Positions 8,749 through 19,428 of a stretch of 26,895 nucleotides of DNA are shown here, piece by piece. Positions within the stretch are counted from its first letter, which is position 1. Each line of letters opens with the position of its first letter. The notes under the pieces were generated by a model. The model worked only from the letters and a program-made list of their open reading frames with translations. It was not told the origin of the DNA and did not search any database. The translations under genes were made by a program, and so were the position numbers. The DNA is from Tieghemiomyces parasiticus (taxonomy: Eukaryota > Kickxellomycota > Dimargaritomycetes > Dimargaritales > Dimargaritaceae): assembly GCA_027575765.1 (NCBI GenBank), contig JANBPT010000658.1, positions 1 to 26,895 of the forward strand, written 5' to 3'.

Positions 8749-10349
8749 ATGACCCACCCTGCCATTAGGGCAACTATTTTTGGCCGGGCCATGGGTCACC
8801 GAGCCACTGGCTGGGTTCCCAACGCTCTCGTTCGGCATTATGCCATTGCCGATCGGCTACGGCGACTCAAGAATCTGCAAAGCCCACAGCCACCACCGCC
8901 ATTATCAGCAACCTCTGTTGAGCAACCTTCCACTTTCGTTATCCCGCCGGCCGCCACATCTGCCTTGGCCATCGAAACGAGCCCGCACGGTAAACCTCAG
9001 CCCTCGGAACGGCAGTCGAGTTCGGTAGCCGCCGGTCCCGCAGCCACTCTGGACACCATATCTGAGGCCACCGACCTTAAACGAGTCAAGCGAATCAAGA
9101 AGGCTGCCAAGGCGAAACTACGCAAGCCGGACCAGCCCAAGGCCAAACTGCCCTATAATGAACGCGAAGTGGACCTTGACCTCCAGCCAGCCGGTAAGTA
9201 TGTAGAAGGTATTCCGAATTGGTATGCTTCAGTACGAAGGATCTCTAGGTTTCAACCCCTTTATAAGGTAGTTGACACCTGTACTCCTGACAACTTTTCA
9301 CGCCACATACTTTACCTTCCCTGGTAGGCATCGAGCTACGGATCCCACAGGCCAGCGAACCCTTCCACCAACCCAAAGACCCACACGTAATCAAAGTAGT
9401 CATGATCGGCCCGGCCAACGCCGGTAAATCCACGCTGGTGAACAAACTGATCGGGGCGGACGTGAGCGTAGTGGCGCCCATTGCGCAGACCACGCGTACA
9501 CGCATTATGGCGGCACTCACGCGGGGCAACCGCCAGGTCGTGTTTCTGGATACCCCCGGTGTCGTTGTGTCCGACCTGCGGCACCGGGTCAGCCGCGAAC
9601 TGGTCACTACGCCGTGGCAGAGCCTCGAAGAGGCCGACCACATTGTACTGGTCATGGACGCCTACAAATCCACGTTCCACACGACTGCCGCCGAGGACGA
9701 AATCTTTAAGCGTATAAAAGACTGCCAGACCCCGGCGACCCTGGTGATGAACAAAACGGACCTATTCGCCAAGGATCAGACCATCATTCAGGAGCTAGCC
9801 CTTCACTACAAGAACCTGTACCCGCCCGTGGTGAGCACCGTGTATACGTCGGGGATCCAAAACGAGACGATTAACGCCCTCCGCCAGGATCTGTTGAACC
9901 AGGTCAAACCGGGCCCGTGGCTCGTGTCCCCGAGATTCACCTGTGATACGCCCATCCTGACCCGAGTGGAGGACATCGTTCGCGCTGAATTGTTTGCGCT
10001 CCTCCGGGGATACTTACCTTACGTGATCCGCCAGGAGAATATTGGGTGGACCGAGAAACCGGTGGAGGCCGCCGTGGCTCGCTCCGGGACCGGCGGGAGC
10101 AATTCGGCCGTAAAGACAACTGGCGATAGTGCTGGCCGGCCTAAACCAGCTACTGAGACGTATGACCGGATCCTACTAATCCACCAGGTACTCCATGTTG
10201 ATAACGTCCGCCAGAAGAAAATCATTGTTGGTGCCGACGGGAAACTGATCAAGGAGGCCGCCCTCCAGGCTTCGCGCAAACTGACCTGGGCGCTCAAGAA
10301 GAAGGTCGTGCTCAGCCTATTCGTCCGGGTCAAAACGACCAACTATTAA
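8749..10349 (+). CDS. Era-type GTPase, probably mitochondrial (ERAL1 homologue)
   Basis: Era GTPases bind the small-subunit rRNA through a KH domain and assist ribosome assembly; eukaryotic ERAL1 does this in mitochondria. Two exons, 8749-9193 and 9328-10349 (donor GTAAGT, branch CTGAC, acceptor TAG, phase kept), give 488 residues. G motifs: G1 GPANAGKST (176-184), G2 region AQTTR (201-205), G3 DTPG (223-226), G4 NKTD (290-293), G5-like TSGIQ. The C-terminal 58 residues are the KH domain with IIVGADGKLIKEAA (GxxG = GADG) and end KKKVVLSLFVRVK, as in Era. The N terminus is basic and poor in acidic residues, fitting import into mitochondria. It is followed by a roughly 100-residue Pro/Ser/Ala-rich linker and a Lys-rich patch (KRVKRIKKAAKAKLRK), an extension much longer than bacterial Era (about 300 residues). 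Confidence 0.93.
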
Positions 10350-10385
10350 GTAGGGTGGGCTGGAAGCTGGACTCGCATTATTACC

Positions 10386-10391
10386 AATAAA
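10386..10391 (+). terminator. Polyadenylation signal AATAAA of the Era gene
   Basis: Canonical AATAAA 37 bases after the Era TAA, in an A/T-rich context. Confidence 0.6.
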
Positions 10392-11106
10392 TATATACTG
10401 TTTGGATCGGAGTCATTCACCCAAGGGTCCAGGAGCTGCTCTGCCTCATTTATTTTATACTAGGTTTGGGCAATGGTGTATTGTGCCGGACACTGAGCAT
10501 AGCTAGAGCTCATACAATCAATACTGGCCAGATGGCGTGAACGACGGCTACGCCTGTTAGGAGATTAGACCGAGACGAGCCAGTTAGTGCCAGGGGAAGA
10601 CCGGCCCTACGAAGATCTCGTGGCGTCATTTAATGGCCCTGCTAACCCAGGCTTTCTTCACTCCTCTCTCCCACCCAACCAATCGTTGCACACTGTCCTG
10701 CGGGGCGACCTGAACCTAACGGTAAACAAACCGGTGGGCGTGCGTGATATGGGCGTACCTCTCTATCTGTTGACCATATCCGCCTTCTCGTTTCCAAGGC
10801 CCACAGTTGATAACGCCGCTCCCTCCCAGCCTCAGTGATGCCTAACACCCTTGCCCCTAATCTGTTTACCGACCCAAGACTCCATTCACTTGCACCCCTT
10901 CGCTGCCTGGTCTGAAACTGTACCCGGACCGCCTAATTGGTTTAAATATCCCTCGCTCCAAAGTATCAACATTTACCTCCCCCCTCCCATCGTCGCCGCC
11001 GCCATTTCGAGTCGGACTACCCGTGCCTTGCGCCCCGCGACATCCCACACCTGTCCTTCCGGCCCCTGCAGTTCATTCAGGAGCAACCAGGCCCGCTCTC
11101 ACCACC
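10392..11106 (+). other. Promoter and 5' leader region of the alpha-actinin gene
   Basis: About 0.7 kb without a supported gene. From about 10840 the sequence becomes pyrimidine-rich (C/T runs), typical of leaders in this window, and ends ACCACC before the ATG, a good initiation context. An 83-codon frame at 10587-10838 begins with GTG and shows no protein pattern. Confidence 0.5.
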
Positions 11107-13923
11107 ATGTTCGCTGCCGCCGCCGCCGACAACACCTGGGAGATCGTCCAGCAGAAAAGTAAGCAGACCTGAAGTGGCCAGACGGCAAATATAGCGGCGT
11201 AGGAGGGCTCGCAGTCGGAAGTGATTGATAATAGTACTAACCTTATCGGGCTGTTCTGATCACGTTTCAACTCCTTGGTATGAACCCTGCCGCCGCCCCA
11301 GCCTTCACTAAATGGTAAGCCGGCCGAATAATGGATACCACCATACGGCCGGATCGACTCCCCATCGTCAAGTATCTAGCAGCTAATTATATCGGTCATA
11401 CGCCCTGTGCTTCATCTCTTTGATATATATATGTATATATGTGTGCATATTCAACCAGGCTCAATAATCGTCTCTCACTGCGCAACCTCCCGCCGATTCA
11501 CCAACTGGCGCGGGACCTCGCGAGCGGTACCGTCCTGATTCAACTGCTCGAGATTATTGGTGACACCCCTCTTGGATTCTACAACCGCAACCCACGCATG
11601 CGTATCCAGAAGGTCGAGAACATCAACAAGGCCCTGGACTTTGTCCGTTATCGCGGAGTACCTCTAACCAACATTGGTGCCGAGGACATTGCGGATCAGA
11701 ACGTCAAGTTGGTCCTGGGACTCATCTGGACCCTCATCCTGCGGTTCACCATCGCCGAGATTAACGAAGAGGGCCTCACTGCTAAAGAAGGTCTTCTCCT
11801 GTGGTGCCAGCGCCAGACTGCACCATACCCGGAGGTCAACATTCAAGATTTCACCTACAGCTGGCAGGATGGTCTGGCGTTCTGCGCTCTTATCCACCGT
11901 CACCGCCCGGACCTGTTTAATTTCTACGATCTGGACCTCACTGACCGCCACCGCAACACGGCGTTCGCATTCGAAGTAGCCGAGAAATACCTCGACATCC
12001 CCAAGCTACTGGACGTGGAGGATGTCTGCGACGTGGCGAAGCCCGACGAAAAGTCCGTAATGACCTACGTGGCCCAGTACTTCCACGCCTTCGCCAACCT
12101 CGATCGCGTCGACCGCGCCGGGCGCCGTGTGGGGAAGTTCGCCGAGGTCATGCAGTCCGTGTGGGAGATGGGCACCGATTACGAGCGACGTGTGGCCCAG
12201 CTGATGGGTCAGATCCGCGCCCTTCGTGAAAGTTGGGAAAATGATGCTCCTACCCAGATGACCGCCTATGCCGACGCCCGCTCCCAGTCAAACGCGTTCA
12301 ATGAATACAAGAGTACCACCAAGCGCACCTGGGTGAGCGAGAAGCACGAGGTCGAGACCCTCCTCGGTAACATCGTGACCAAGAGTCGGACTTACAACTT
12401 GGCCCCGTACCAACCCCCCGCAGGCCTCCAGCTGTCGGTAAGTTCCACACCCCCCGTCTATCGGCGGCCAGGAACGACCCCCCGTGACGCTTGGGGTGCG
12501 TTGGGTCACTCTACACGTAATGTCAGGCCTTAGCAGAGCCACTTGGTGCTACTCTGCTGTCTTACTTTTCGGCGACTGACCCCACTCTCTTCCTTTCCCC
12601 CCCTTCCATCTTCCCTCTCTCTCTCTCTTTTACCGTCCGCTCTCGCCTGTAGGATCTTGAGGCCCTCTGGCGCGCCCTCGGGGACGCTGAGATCAACCGG
12701 CGCAAGGCCATCAACCAGCAGCTGCGGTCGATTAAGGACCGCTTGATGAAGGAATACGCCACCCTCGCCGATCGGTTCGAAGCCCGCACGCGCGAGCAGG
12801 CGGCCGAGATCGCGGCGCTCGCGGGTGACCTGGACGGCCAACTAACGGCCGTCAACCGCATCGCGGCCCAAGTCCGTCCGCTCGAGCACCAGTTCGGAGT
12901 CTTGCAGGCCGCCCACCACCGGTGCCAGGAGGCCAACTTAGAGGAAAACGACTACACCGTGTTCACCGTGGAGGATCTGGCATTCGACCTGTCACTGCTC
13001 AAACAGGCCCTCAACAAGAAGCTGGCCTTCATCGAGAACCAAATGGTCGCCCGTAACGTCAGCGATTTGAATCCCGGTCAGCTCGAGGAGTTCGAGTCGA
13101 CGTTCCGCCACTTTGACCGCGACCAGAGTAATACCCTCTCTGACGTCGAGTTCAAGGCGAGTCTGGAGAGTTTAGGTCACTATTACACGGTAAGTGGGGC
13201 ATTGTTTAACTGGTGAGGGAGGGAGACCTCGCCCCGGCACTTCCGAACCGGAACGAATTGATGAAGAGTATCGACGCGGATAAGCCGCCGCCCGGTGACT
13301 CTTGGTGTGGACACCCAGTCAAGGCTTCTAATGGCCCATTGAACCCTACTCCGTGCACCCACCCATTTCAGGACGACGAATTCCGGACCTTGTTCACCAA
13401 AGCGGCCGGTCCGAATGATTATGTGACGTTTGAGCAGGTAAGTCGAAGGCGGTGGTTGCACATCGTGCCGAGCATGGCAGCGTTCACTCAGTTGTTCTGC
13501 AACCAGTCAACTCACACTATGGGCTCTTGGTAGATCTAGGTTGTGGTGGTATGAATAATAGTCTACCGCTTCCCCCTCTATCTTGTCAGCTCTATGGCCG
13601 CTACTGAACCCCCTTTTTCTTCGCCGACTAATGACGCCCATTGACTTGATCCACACCCTCCACCCCGGCTTGCGCGGGATATCGTCGCCATCCAGTTTAT
13701 CAATTTTCTGGTCAATGTGATCCAGGACCAAACCACGCCCGAACAGGTACGCCACTCGTTCCAGGTGGTGGCCGGAGATAAGCCGTACGTGACGGAGATG
13801 GACCTCAAAATGTCGCAGCTTCCTCCGCCCGTCATGGCCTATCTGATCACCCACATGCCCGCACGGGACGGCGCCACCGGCGAGTACGATTTCCAGGCCT
13901 ACCTGGACGCTGTGTTCCAGTGA
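11107..13923 (+). CDS. Alpha-actinin, short fungal type (Ain1-like)
   Basis: Actin-filament cross-linker of the cytokinetic ring and cortical actin. Six exons: 11107-11158, 11302-11314, 11459-12437, 12653-13189, 13372-13437, 13696-13923; all joins keep frame and total 624 residues, the size of S. pombe Ain1. Residues about 13-119 are the first calponin-homology domain, beginning at the conserved actin-binding start IVQQKTFTKWLNNRL, which is assembled across exons 1-3. The second CH domain is about 129-232 (LLLWCQRQTAPY, SWQDGLAFCALIHRHRPDL). The rod (about 245-480) is long enough for only two spectrin-like repeats, unlike the four of animals. The C-terminal EF-hand region has one canonical calcium loop, DRDQSNTLSDVE (503-514); the second EF hand (GPNDYVTFEQ) lacks the ligand set. 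The last part (VVAGDKPYV...LPPPVMAYLITHMP) matches the actinin EF3/4 module. Confidence 0.94.
11235..11241 (+). promoter_or_regulatory. Perfect TACTAAC branch-site match in alpha-actinin intron 1
   Basis: TACTAAC, the optimal yeast branch sequence, 59 bases before the acceptor at 11300-11301. The distance is long but acceptable when no AG intervenes in a favourable context. Confidence 0.55.
11302..11314 (+). other. 13-nt microexon of alpha-actinin
   Basis: Between acceptor CCCCAG and donor GTAAGC lies CCTTCACTAAATG. It turns the exon 1 end (K-A) and exon 3 start (G-CTC) into K-T-F-T-K-W-L, exactly the conserved start of actin-binding site 1 (QQKTFTKW). Without it the frame and this motif are lost. 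Confidence 0.88.
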
Positions 13924-14259
13924 ACATCAAGTAGGGCACTTTTTTATTGGGCCATTATTTCTATATATATAAATATATACGCCAAATCCCTCAGTTCTAA
14001 CTTGATACATAAATCCGATAATTGAGTGGCTGCCTTGCCTCCGGGTTGGAATACTGTTTATCCGATACATTTTTAATGGGCTGTGAAGCATAGGGGCAAT
14101 GGAGTGTTTTACAAAGGAATTGGGAGCATCGGTGGAAGCTAGAAACCCTACCAACGGTGGTGTGAAAATAACAGTACTAAAAGGCTTCAGAGCAGAAGCT
14201 GGAAATAGGGCTGGATCGAAGGAGACAAGGCGCGGAGGAGGTCATAGATTCGCCTGCAA
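13924..14259. other. 3' intergenic region between convergent alpha-actinin and DRE2
   Basis: 336 bases between two convergent stops. A TA-rich run (CTATATATATAAATATATA) lies at about 13961-13979, and a TTTATT (AATAAA on the minus strand) at 13943-13948 could serve the DRE2 transcript. No gene seen. Confidence 0.55.
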
Positions 14260-15378
14260 TCACACGTCAATGTCATCCTTGAGCATGTTGCCGCCCAGCT
14301 GGATCTGCTCACCGGGCTTGAAAGCCGGGAAACCCAGGTAGGGACAGGTACTGCAGCGGAACGCATCACCGAGGGTGCAGTTACCGCACGACGATTTGGG
14401 CATGGGGGCGGGCACCACAGGCTGCACGGTGGGGTCGGCCTTTACGGCAACCTCAGCCTCGGCCAGCTGCTTGGCCAGGTCCTGGGCCTCCTCCTCCTCG
14501 GCACGGCCACAGCTGCAGTTCTTGCACGCCCGGCGCTTGGTGGCGCAGTCGTCAGGCCGGGCAAGGGCGGCGGCGTCGGGCTTGGCGCGGTCCTCCTCGG
14601 CGAGAAGGTCGTCGTCGTCGATGGCCTCCTCGCCCTCGTCGTCACCATCATCGTCGTCTAGGGATACGGTCCATACGGGTTTGGCGGCAGGGGCGGCGGT
14701 CTCAGTGGGTTTCTTGGCCCGCTTCTTGCCGAACTGCAGGGCGGAGGCCGCGCCAACCTCGTAGTTGGGTTTCTGGGCGCTCAGCTGGACGACGTGGACG
14801 CTGCGGGTAATGAGGGTCTGCAAGATCAAGGCCTTGTCCTCCATAGTGTAGTCGGCCAGGGCCTGAGCGGCGTACATGCGCAGGCTGTTCGCGTCCAGCT
14901 GCTGGCTCCGCACGACGGTGTTGTCGGTATATCCGGACAGAATGAGGTCAGATAGGACGACATCCTCGGTAGGGGTGGGCACAAAGCCATTAGCAGGCTG
15001 CTGGGCTGCCTCGACGGACATGGCAATGGACCCCGAATTCGTAGCTGGCGACACGATGACCTGGGCCAGACGGAGGCGGCCCCCGGGTTTCAGGGCCAGG
15101 AGGAGCTTAGCCAGGATCTCCGAGGAGTGGCGGCGCGGGGCGTGGTCACAGAGCTGAACAAGTTCCCAGTCGTAGGTGGCCGGGGGTAGAGCCGGATCTC
15201 CAGCGGCGGCTTCGGTCAGCGACTCGAAAGTGCGGTAGTCAACCGGCTGCTCGGAGCCAACCTTGGTCTGGACCCAGCGCTGGACTTCACGGATCATATC
15301 CTCATTGACGACCGTCGACTCAACCAGCAGCACGCGCTGGCCGGGCTGGAGATCAATATTCACGAAGGGGTTACTCAT
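14260..15378 (-). CDS. DRE2: Dre2/anamorsin (CIAPIN1), cytosolic Fe-S assembly
   Basis: Fe-S protein that receives electrons from the diflavin reductase Tah18/NDOR1 for cytosolic iron-sulfur cluster assembly. Intronless, 372 residues from the ATG at 15378. The frame is open further upstream, but this start fits the family and lies just before the methyltransferase-like domain. That N-terminal domain (about 5-200) includes [10 protein letters not shown] and [14 protein letters not shown] very acidic linker follows ([20 protein letters not shown], about 240-259). The 2Fe-2S motif is C278-x6-C285-x2-C288-x-C290 (ACKNCSCG). The C-terminal twin CX2C motif is C331-x2-C334-x7-C342-x2-C345 (CGNC, CSTC), then [13 protein letters not shown] and DDI near the end, as in the family. 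All eight cluster ligands are present, so it should be functional. Confidence 0.95.
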   Translation of the reverse strand: MSNPFVNIDLQPGQRVLLVESTVVNEDMIREVQRWVQTKVGSEQPVDYRTFESLTEAAAGDPALPPATYDWELVQLCDHAPRRHSSEILAKLLLALKPGGRLRLAQVIVSPATNSGSIAMSVEAAQQPANGFVPTPTEDVVLSDLILSGYTDNTVVRSQQLDANSLRMYAAQALADYTMEDKALILQTLITRSVHVVQLSAQKPNYEVGAASALQFGKKRAKKPTETAAPAAKPVWTVSLDDDDGDDEGEEAIDDDDLLAEEDRAKPDAAALARPDDCATKRRACKNCSCGRAEEEEAQDLAKQLAEAEVAVKADPTVQPVVPAPMPKSSCGNCTLGDAFRCSTCPYLGFPAFKPGEQIQLGGNMLKDDIDV

Positions 15379-16913
15379 AGCGAACGTGTCGTTGCGGGGA
15401 AGGAGAGGTTTATAGTAGGTCGGAAAGTACGATGTAAATGGGTAAAGAATTGTCAGGCGATGGGTGACGAATGCAACTTCCGGTGCAGACAGCAGGCTCG
15501 GAGGGGGTATAAGAACGGGATGGGTCAAGGGGCGGGCACAGGGAGTTGGACCGCTGGCCAACGTACGGAGGGGTGGGTTTATAAGCAGCGATGCGAGGGG
15601 AGGCGGGAGTCCATAAGTGGCACGACAGGGAGAGGATGGGACATGCAGGAGGTGGGACAGCGGCCGCCTTGAGATTGGCCAGCGGATGCTCGGCTGTTCC
15701 GGAAAAGCTTAAGTGAGCGGTCAGCGCGGTCCGCTGCGGCTGGGAAGCCAATCCAGGCAAGGCCGAGGGGGGGAGGGGAAGTGGCCCGCCTGCTAGTGTC
15801 TGTGGTGCCCCCTCTCCCCTTCGAGTAACGGAACTGTCAAAAACGACCGCGGGGCAAGGGACGGCCCTGTGGGAGGCCGGCTACCGCGATCAGGTGCCAC
15901 TAGCAGTCTTTGTAATCGAATGCTCCCTCCCACCAGGCCTGTGCCCAGTGCGGGCTGCGTGGAGTCCCAGTCGAAGGCCGCCCGTGCTTCACGGATGAGC
16001 CGCGGCCTGCTGGCTAGCACTCGGCCACCTCACTTTCCTGGTGGCTTCCTCTGGGCGTCGCTTGCCAGCGCCCTCCGTAGCCACGTCGACGGCTACCCCC
16101 GGACATTGCTCGGCCCGACCGGATATGATAGACGGGGATCCGGAGAGAATCGGGCACATGGCCCGCCTTAGGCGTATCCTGGCCAATCACACCAGCGAGC
16201 GGCTTTCGCTTGCCACATGGACCACCCCACACGCCACGTCCACCAGTATCTTATTTCCTATAGTTCCCTGAAATGGACTGCGTTTCTTTTTTTTTGCCAC
16301 TCCATATTAGCTAACTTTCCACTAAAAAATGTGAAGTATAATAGCGACCACAACCGGCAGTAGTAGCGGCGATAGATGCGCTGAATTGGCCATGCGAGGT
16401 GGACTGGGGGCCACATCCCCCCCTCCCCCCCGTCGCTAGACCCTTTGGCACGCCCGAGGCCACGTATCTCATTGCCAATGTGTCCTGCGGTTCTTACTCG
16501 GCCAAAAACCTCAATGCTCTCTAGGTACGGCTATCAAAGCTATCGTTGGGACGTTCGGCGACGCCCATGGCCGTAAGATCGAGGCATTTTTAATTAGGGG
16601 CTAGTCAATGTCGGTCGGCAACACCGCCTACCTGCTAATAACGATAAAAGACAAGGCACCGGCGACCCCCACTCCTTAGGTGGACCAGAGACGTCAAACG
16701 GGGCGTCCCAGCCAGGACTACGGTTGAGCGAATGGCCACGGGCTTGTTTAGATTGGGAAGCTAGAGGTTTTCGCACTTGCTGTTGACTGGCTACGCCGCT
16801 GACTTGGCCTGTCTGGTTTCTCAATTAGCCACCCTTGCCCTCTTCAAATCCCACACATTCACTCCACACTATACTTTACCGGCGTACGTCGTGGGCAGCC
16901 TTCATTTATAGCA
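15379..16913. other. Shared upstream region of DRE2 (-) and Aladin gene (+)
   Basis: 1.5 kb between divergent starts. It is GC-rich near DRE2 and has no supported gene, although several frames stay open for 60-100 codons because of composition. A TTATAAA on the minus strand near 15577-15583 lies about 200 bases before the DRE2 ATG, and several CCAAT/ATTGG boxes occur (for example near 15674, 15748 and 16181). C-tracts occur at about 16417-16430. Confidence 0.5.
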
Positions 16914-19164
16914 ATGGCTAGTAGTCATGGTAAGGTTTGACCTCCACATTCGCATCCTCCTTAGGCCGTCGGGGTCCGAAATGCGTTTTCGACCGGATTA
17001 GCTACGAACTGAGGCCATCACGTCCCAGGCCCAGCCTACACAGCCGTACCCAGACCGAATTCTAACCAACATAACCCGCCTCCCCCCCGCCACTGCCACG
17101 ACCAGTTGCCGAGCCGGTCGAGTTCCCCGGGCGGTCGGCGGTGACCGTCGCCGAGATCGATGGCTCCCTAAGTAAGTCGCTGCGGAAACCGTCCGCTGTA
17201 AGGTCGCAGGCGACTGCCGCCCTGTCACCCTGGGTATTTACAAAGTTTACGCTGACCACCCGCGACGTTGACTTGCCCCCTTCGCTCCCTCTCTCTCCGT
17301 AGTCTCTCTCACTTCCGAACACGACTCCAAGGCGCTACTCTACATTCGGTCTGGGGCCCCGGCCTACCCGCACCTGATGGTCCCTTCTCAGCTCAAGCTT
17401 GCCAGGGCCGACACCGCCGGGACCCACGGCAGCACGTTTTCCACTACATCGTTTAGCATCTTCCCGCCGGCCAGCCGCAAGCGGACGGCCAACTGGATTG
17501 ACTACGCTAGCGAGCAGCTGGTGCACTGGATCCAAGTCCGGGACCACCTCCGCGACCAAGTCGAGCGGTGGCAAACCCAGTGGGTGGCCCCATACCTTCC
17601 GTGGCTGCGACCTGTTACCGCTCCGCGCCCCCACGCAGTGGCGGCTACCCAGGTCCAGGCCACGGGGCCCGCCCGCCTCCTCGACTGGCACCCGTATCGC
17701 CACCTATTCGCCGTCAGCCACGTCCAAGATGTGGTCTTCCTTTACGACATGGAGCGCGAGGGCTGGCTCAGCAACTGTCTGGTCCATCCCTTCCAGACCG
17801 ACATCACCTGCCTGGCCTGGCACCCGCGTGCCGGTCGCACCCTGGCCGTGGGCGCCCGCGAGGGCGTGTGTCTATGGCGGATCAATCTTGACCAGACGGT
17901 CAGCCGAACCGCCCGCGACCCGGACCCACGTGCTGCCGCTCCACCGGTCCTCAACCTCGATGGGAGCCGCGGCCGGCTATCCGAGACACACGCGTCCGAC
18001 GGTACCGCTCGGGGTGCCATCCACACGGGCCACGCCTGGCTCGAGTTTCTGCGGTTCCCCGGATTCGACCATGTCTCGAGCCTGGCATGGGATCCCACCG
18101 GTCGGTACCTGGCAGTAGGCTCCGCAACATCGGGTGCTATCCTCATCTGGGACGTGGCCACGGCGACGGCCACCCCACTCCGGCGCGTCCCGAGTCCGAC
18201 CGTTCGTCTCGCCTGGAGCCCGAACGGCCAGCACCTCTGTTCTACCCACACGAACCGCCAGCTGCGGGTCTGGGACGTAAGTGAATGGCGGTCGGCCACC
18301 TGGTCTGATTTCCCCGACCACGTTGCCCACATCGCCTGGGCTCCCGATTCGCGGTGCGTCTATTTCGCCCTCCACGCCAGCGCCGCCGTTTACCACCTCG
18401 TCCTCCGCCGGTCGGCCCCGGCCCTCGAGGGTCAGTTTGCCCTAATCGCCCAGCTCACTCCCCAGCGGGTCTCCGCTACGGCGGGCGAGGCCGGCTTGGG
18501 AGGCGGCGGCGGCGATAGTAGCCGTGATGCGATATCTGACAGCCCTGAGTACGAAGTAGGTGGCTGTGTCGGCCACCTTGCCCTCGACCCGTCGGGCAAT
18601 CGCCTCGTCATCGGGTTCACGCCGGCCGACCGGGCGACGGAGTTTGAGTATCAACAAGACAACCGATTCCGTCGCCGCCCTGTCGTCAAGTCTGCCGAGG
18701 TCCTGGCTGTCCTCACCGTCCGCGACCGCCGCATAGCCTGGGTTAACTCCTCCACCGCGGCCGAGCCCAACGCTCCGGCCTGCGGGTTCATCCGGGGCCC
18801 TGCCGCGGGCACCCTGCCATCTAGCACCAAAGTCGGGACCAACGCCTCGCCACCGCCTCTGCCCACGTGTGTGACATTCGCTAAGCAATTCGATCGTGGT
18901 GCTTTGCTCACGGTGGTAAGTACAGAGACCTATATCGCCCGACATCTAGGATATTCTAGTCGAGGCCAAGACTGAGTTTGGTAGTACTACGCTTAACTAA
19001 TCTGTCGTTGACACCCATTTCCTCCTCCTCCTCCCCCTCCTCCCCCGCACGCACATGCGCTTTCTCACCCTTACCCTTTTGCGACCGACTGAACTCAGGC
19101 CTGGGAGAACGGTAAAATCTCTTTCGTTCCCTTTCTTTTTGCCAATAGCAAAGGCAGGGCCTGA
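16914..19164 (+). CDS. AAAS: Aladin-like WD-repeat nucleoporin
   Basis: Aladin is a WD-repeat protein of the nuclear pore complex, anchored through the membrane nucleoporin Ndc1. Four exons: 16914-16929, 17106-17171, 17303-18915, 19099-19164; phases agree at every join and give 586 residues. Intron 1 has a CTAAC branch at 17043 and a CAG acceptor. WD-like blades include LLDWHPYRHLFAVSH...VVFLYD, CLAWHPRAGRTLAVGAREGVCLW, SLAWDPTGRYLAVGS...LIWDVA, RLAWSPNGQHL...LRVWDVS, HIAWAPDSRCVYFAL and HLALDPSGNRLVIGF. The end is diagnostic: CVTFAKQFDRGALLTV joined by the last exon to AWENGKISFVPFLFAN, equivalent to [22 protein letters not shown] of human Aladin. A Gly-rich loop (GEAGLGGGGGDSS) and a long insertion between blades 2 and 3 look lineage specific. 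The short first exons are the least certain. Confidence 0.88.
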
Positions 19165-19298
19165 GTAACAATCTAATCGCTCGTGTAACCACCCAAAGAC
19201 CACTTCCAGGCGGCTACTTTTTTTTACCAACCGACCGGCCGAGAACGCTTCTAATGCCGTTCTGCTCGACCCCATGGCGAACACTAGGGAACGTTGAC

Positions 19299-19304
19299 TT
19301 TATT
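19299..19304 (-). terminator. Candidate polyadenylation signal of the minus-strand kelch gene
   Basis: TTTATT on the plus strand, that is AATAAA on the minus strand, 125 bases beyond the kelch stop. It lies upstream of the Aladin signal, so the two 3' UTRs would overlap. Confidence 0.5.
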
Positions 19305-19370
19305 ATTCCGCGTTTTAAATAAGAAGTTAGATGGTTGGTAGAGGGTAGCAATTGGAGAGTGGGTCTCAAT

Positions 19371-19376
19371 AATAAA
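19371..19376 (+). terminator. Candidate polyadenylation signal of the Aladin gene
   Basis: AATAAA on the plus strand 206 bases after the Aladin stop and 53 bases before the minus-strand kelch stop codon. Confidence 0.5.
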
Positions 19377-19428
19377 GCGCGTATAGAAATACAACAAAAG
19401 TTAGTCCCCCCCCACGTCGCACTCAACC

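Noticed and set aside
10587..10838. 83-codon frame between the Era and alpha-actinin genes
   Set aside because: Starts with GTG, has no recognisable pattern, and lies in the promoter region of alpha-actinin.
18442..18945. Minus-strand open frame opposite the Aladin exon
   Set aside because: Shadow of the GC-rich coding exon; no domain, and the plus frame has WD repeats and the diagnostic C terminus.
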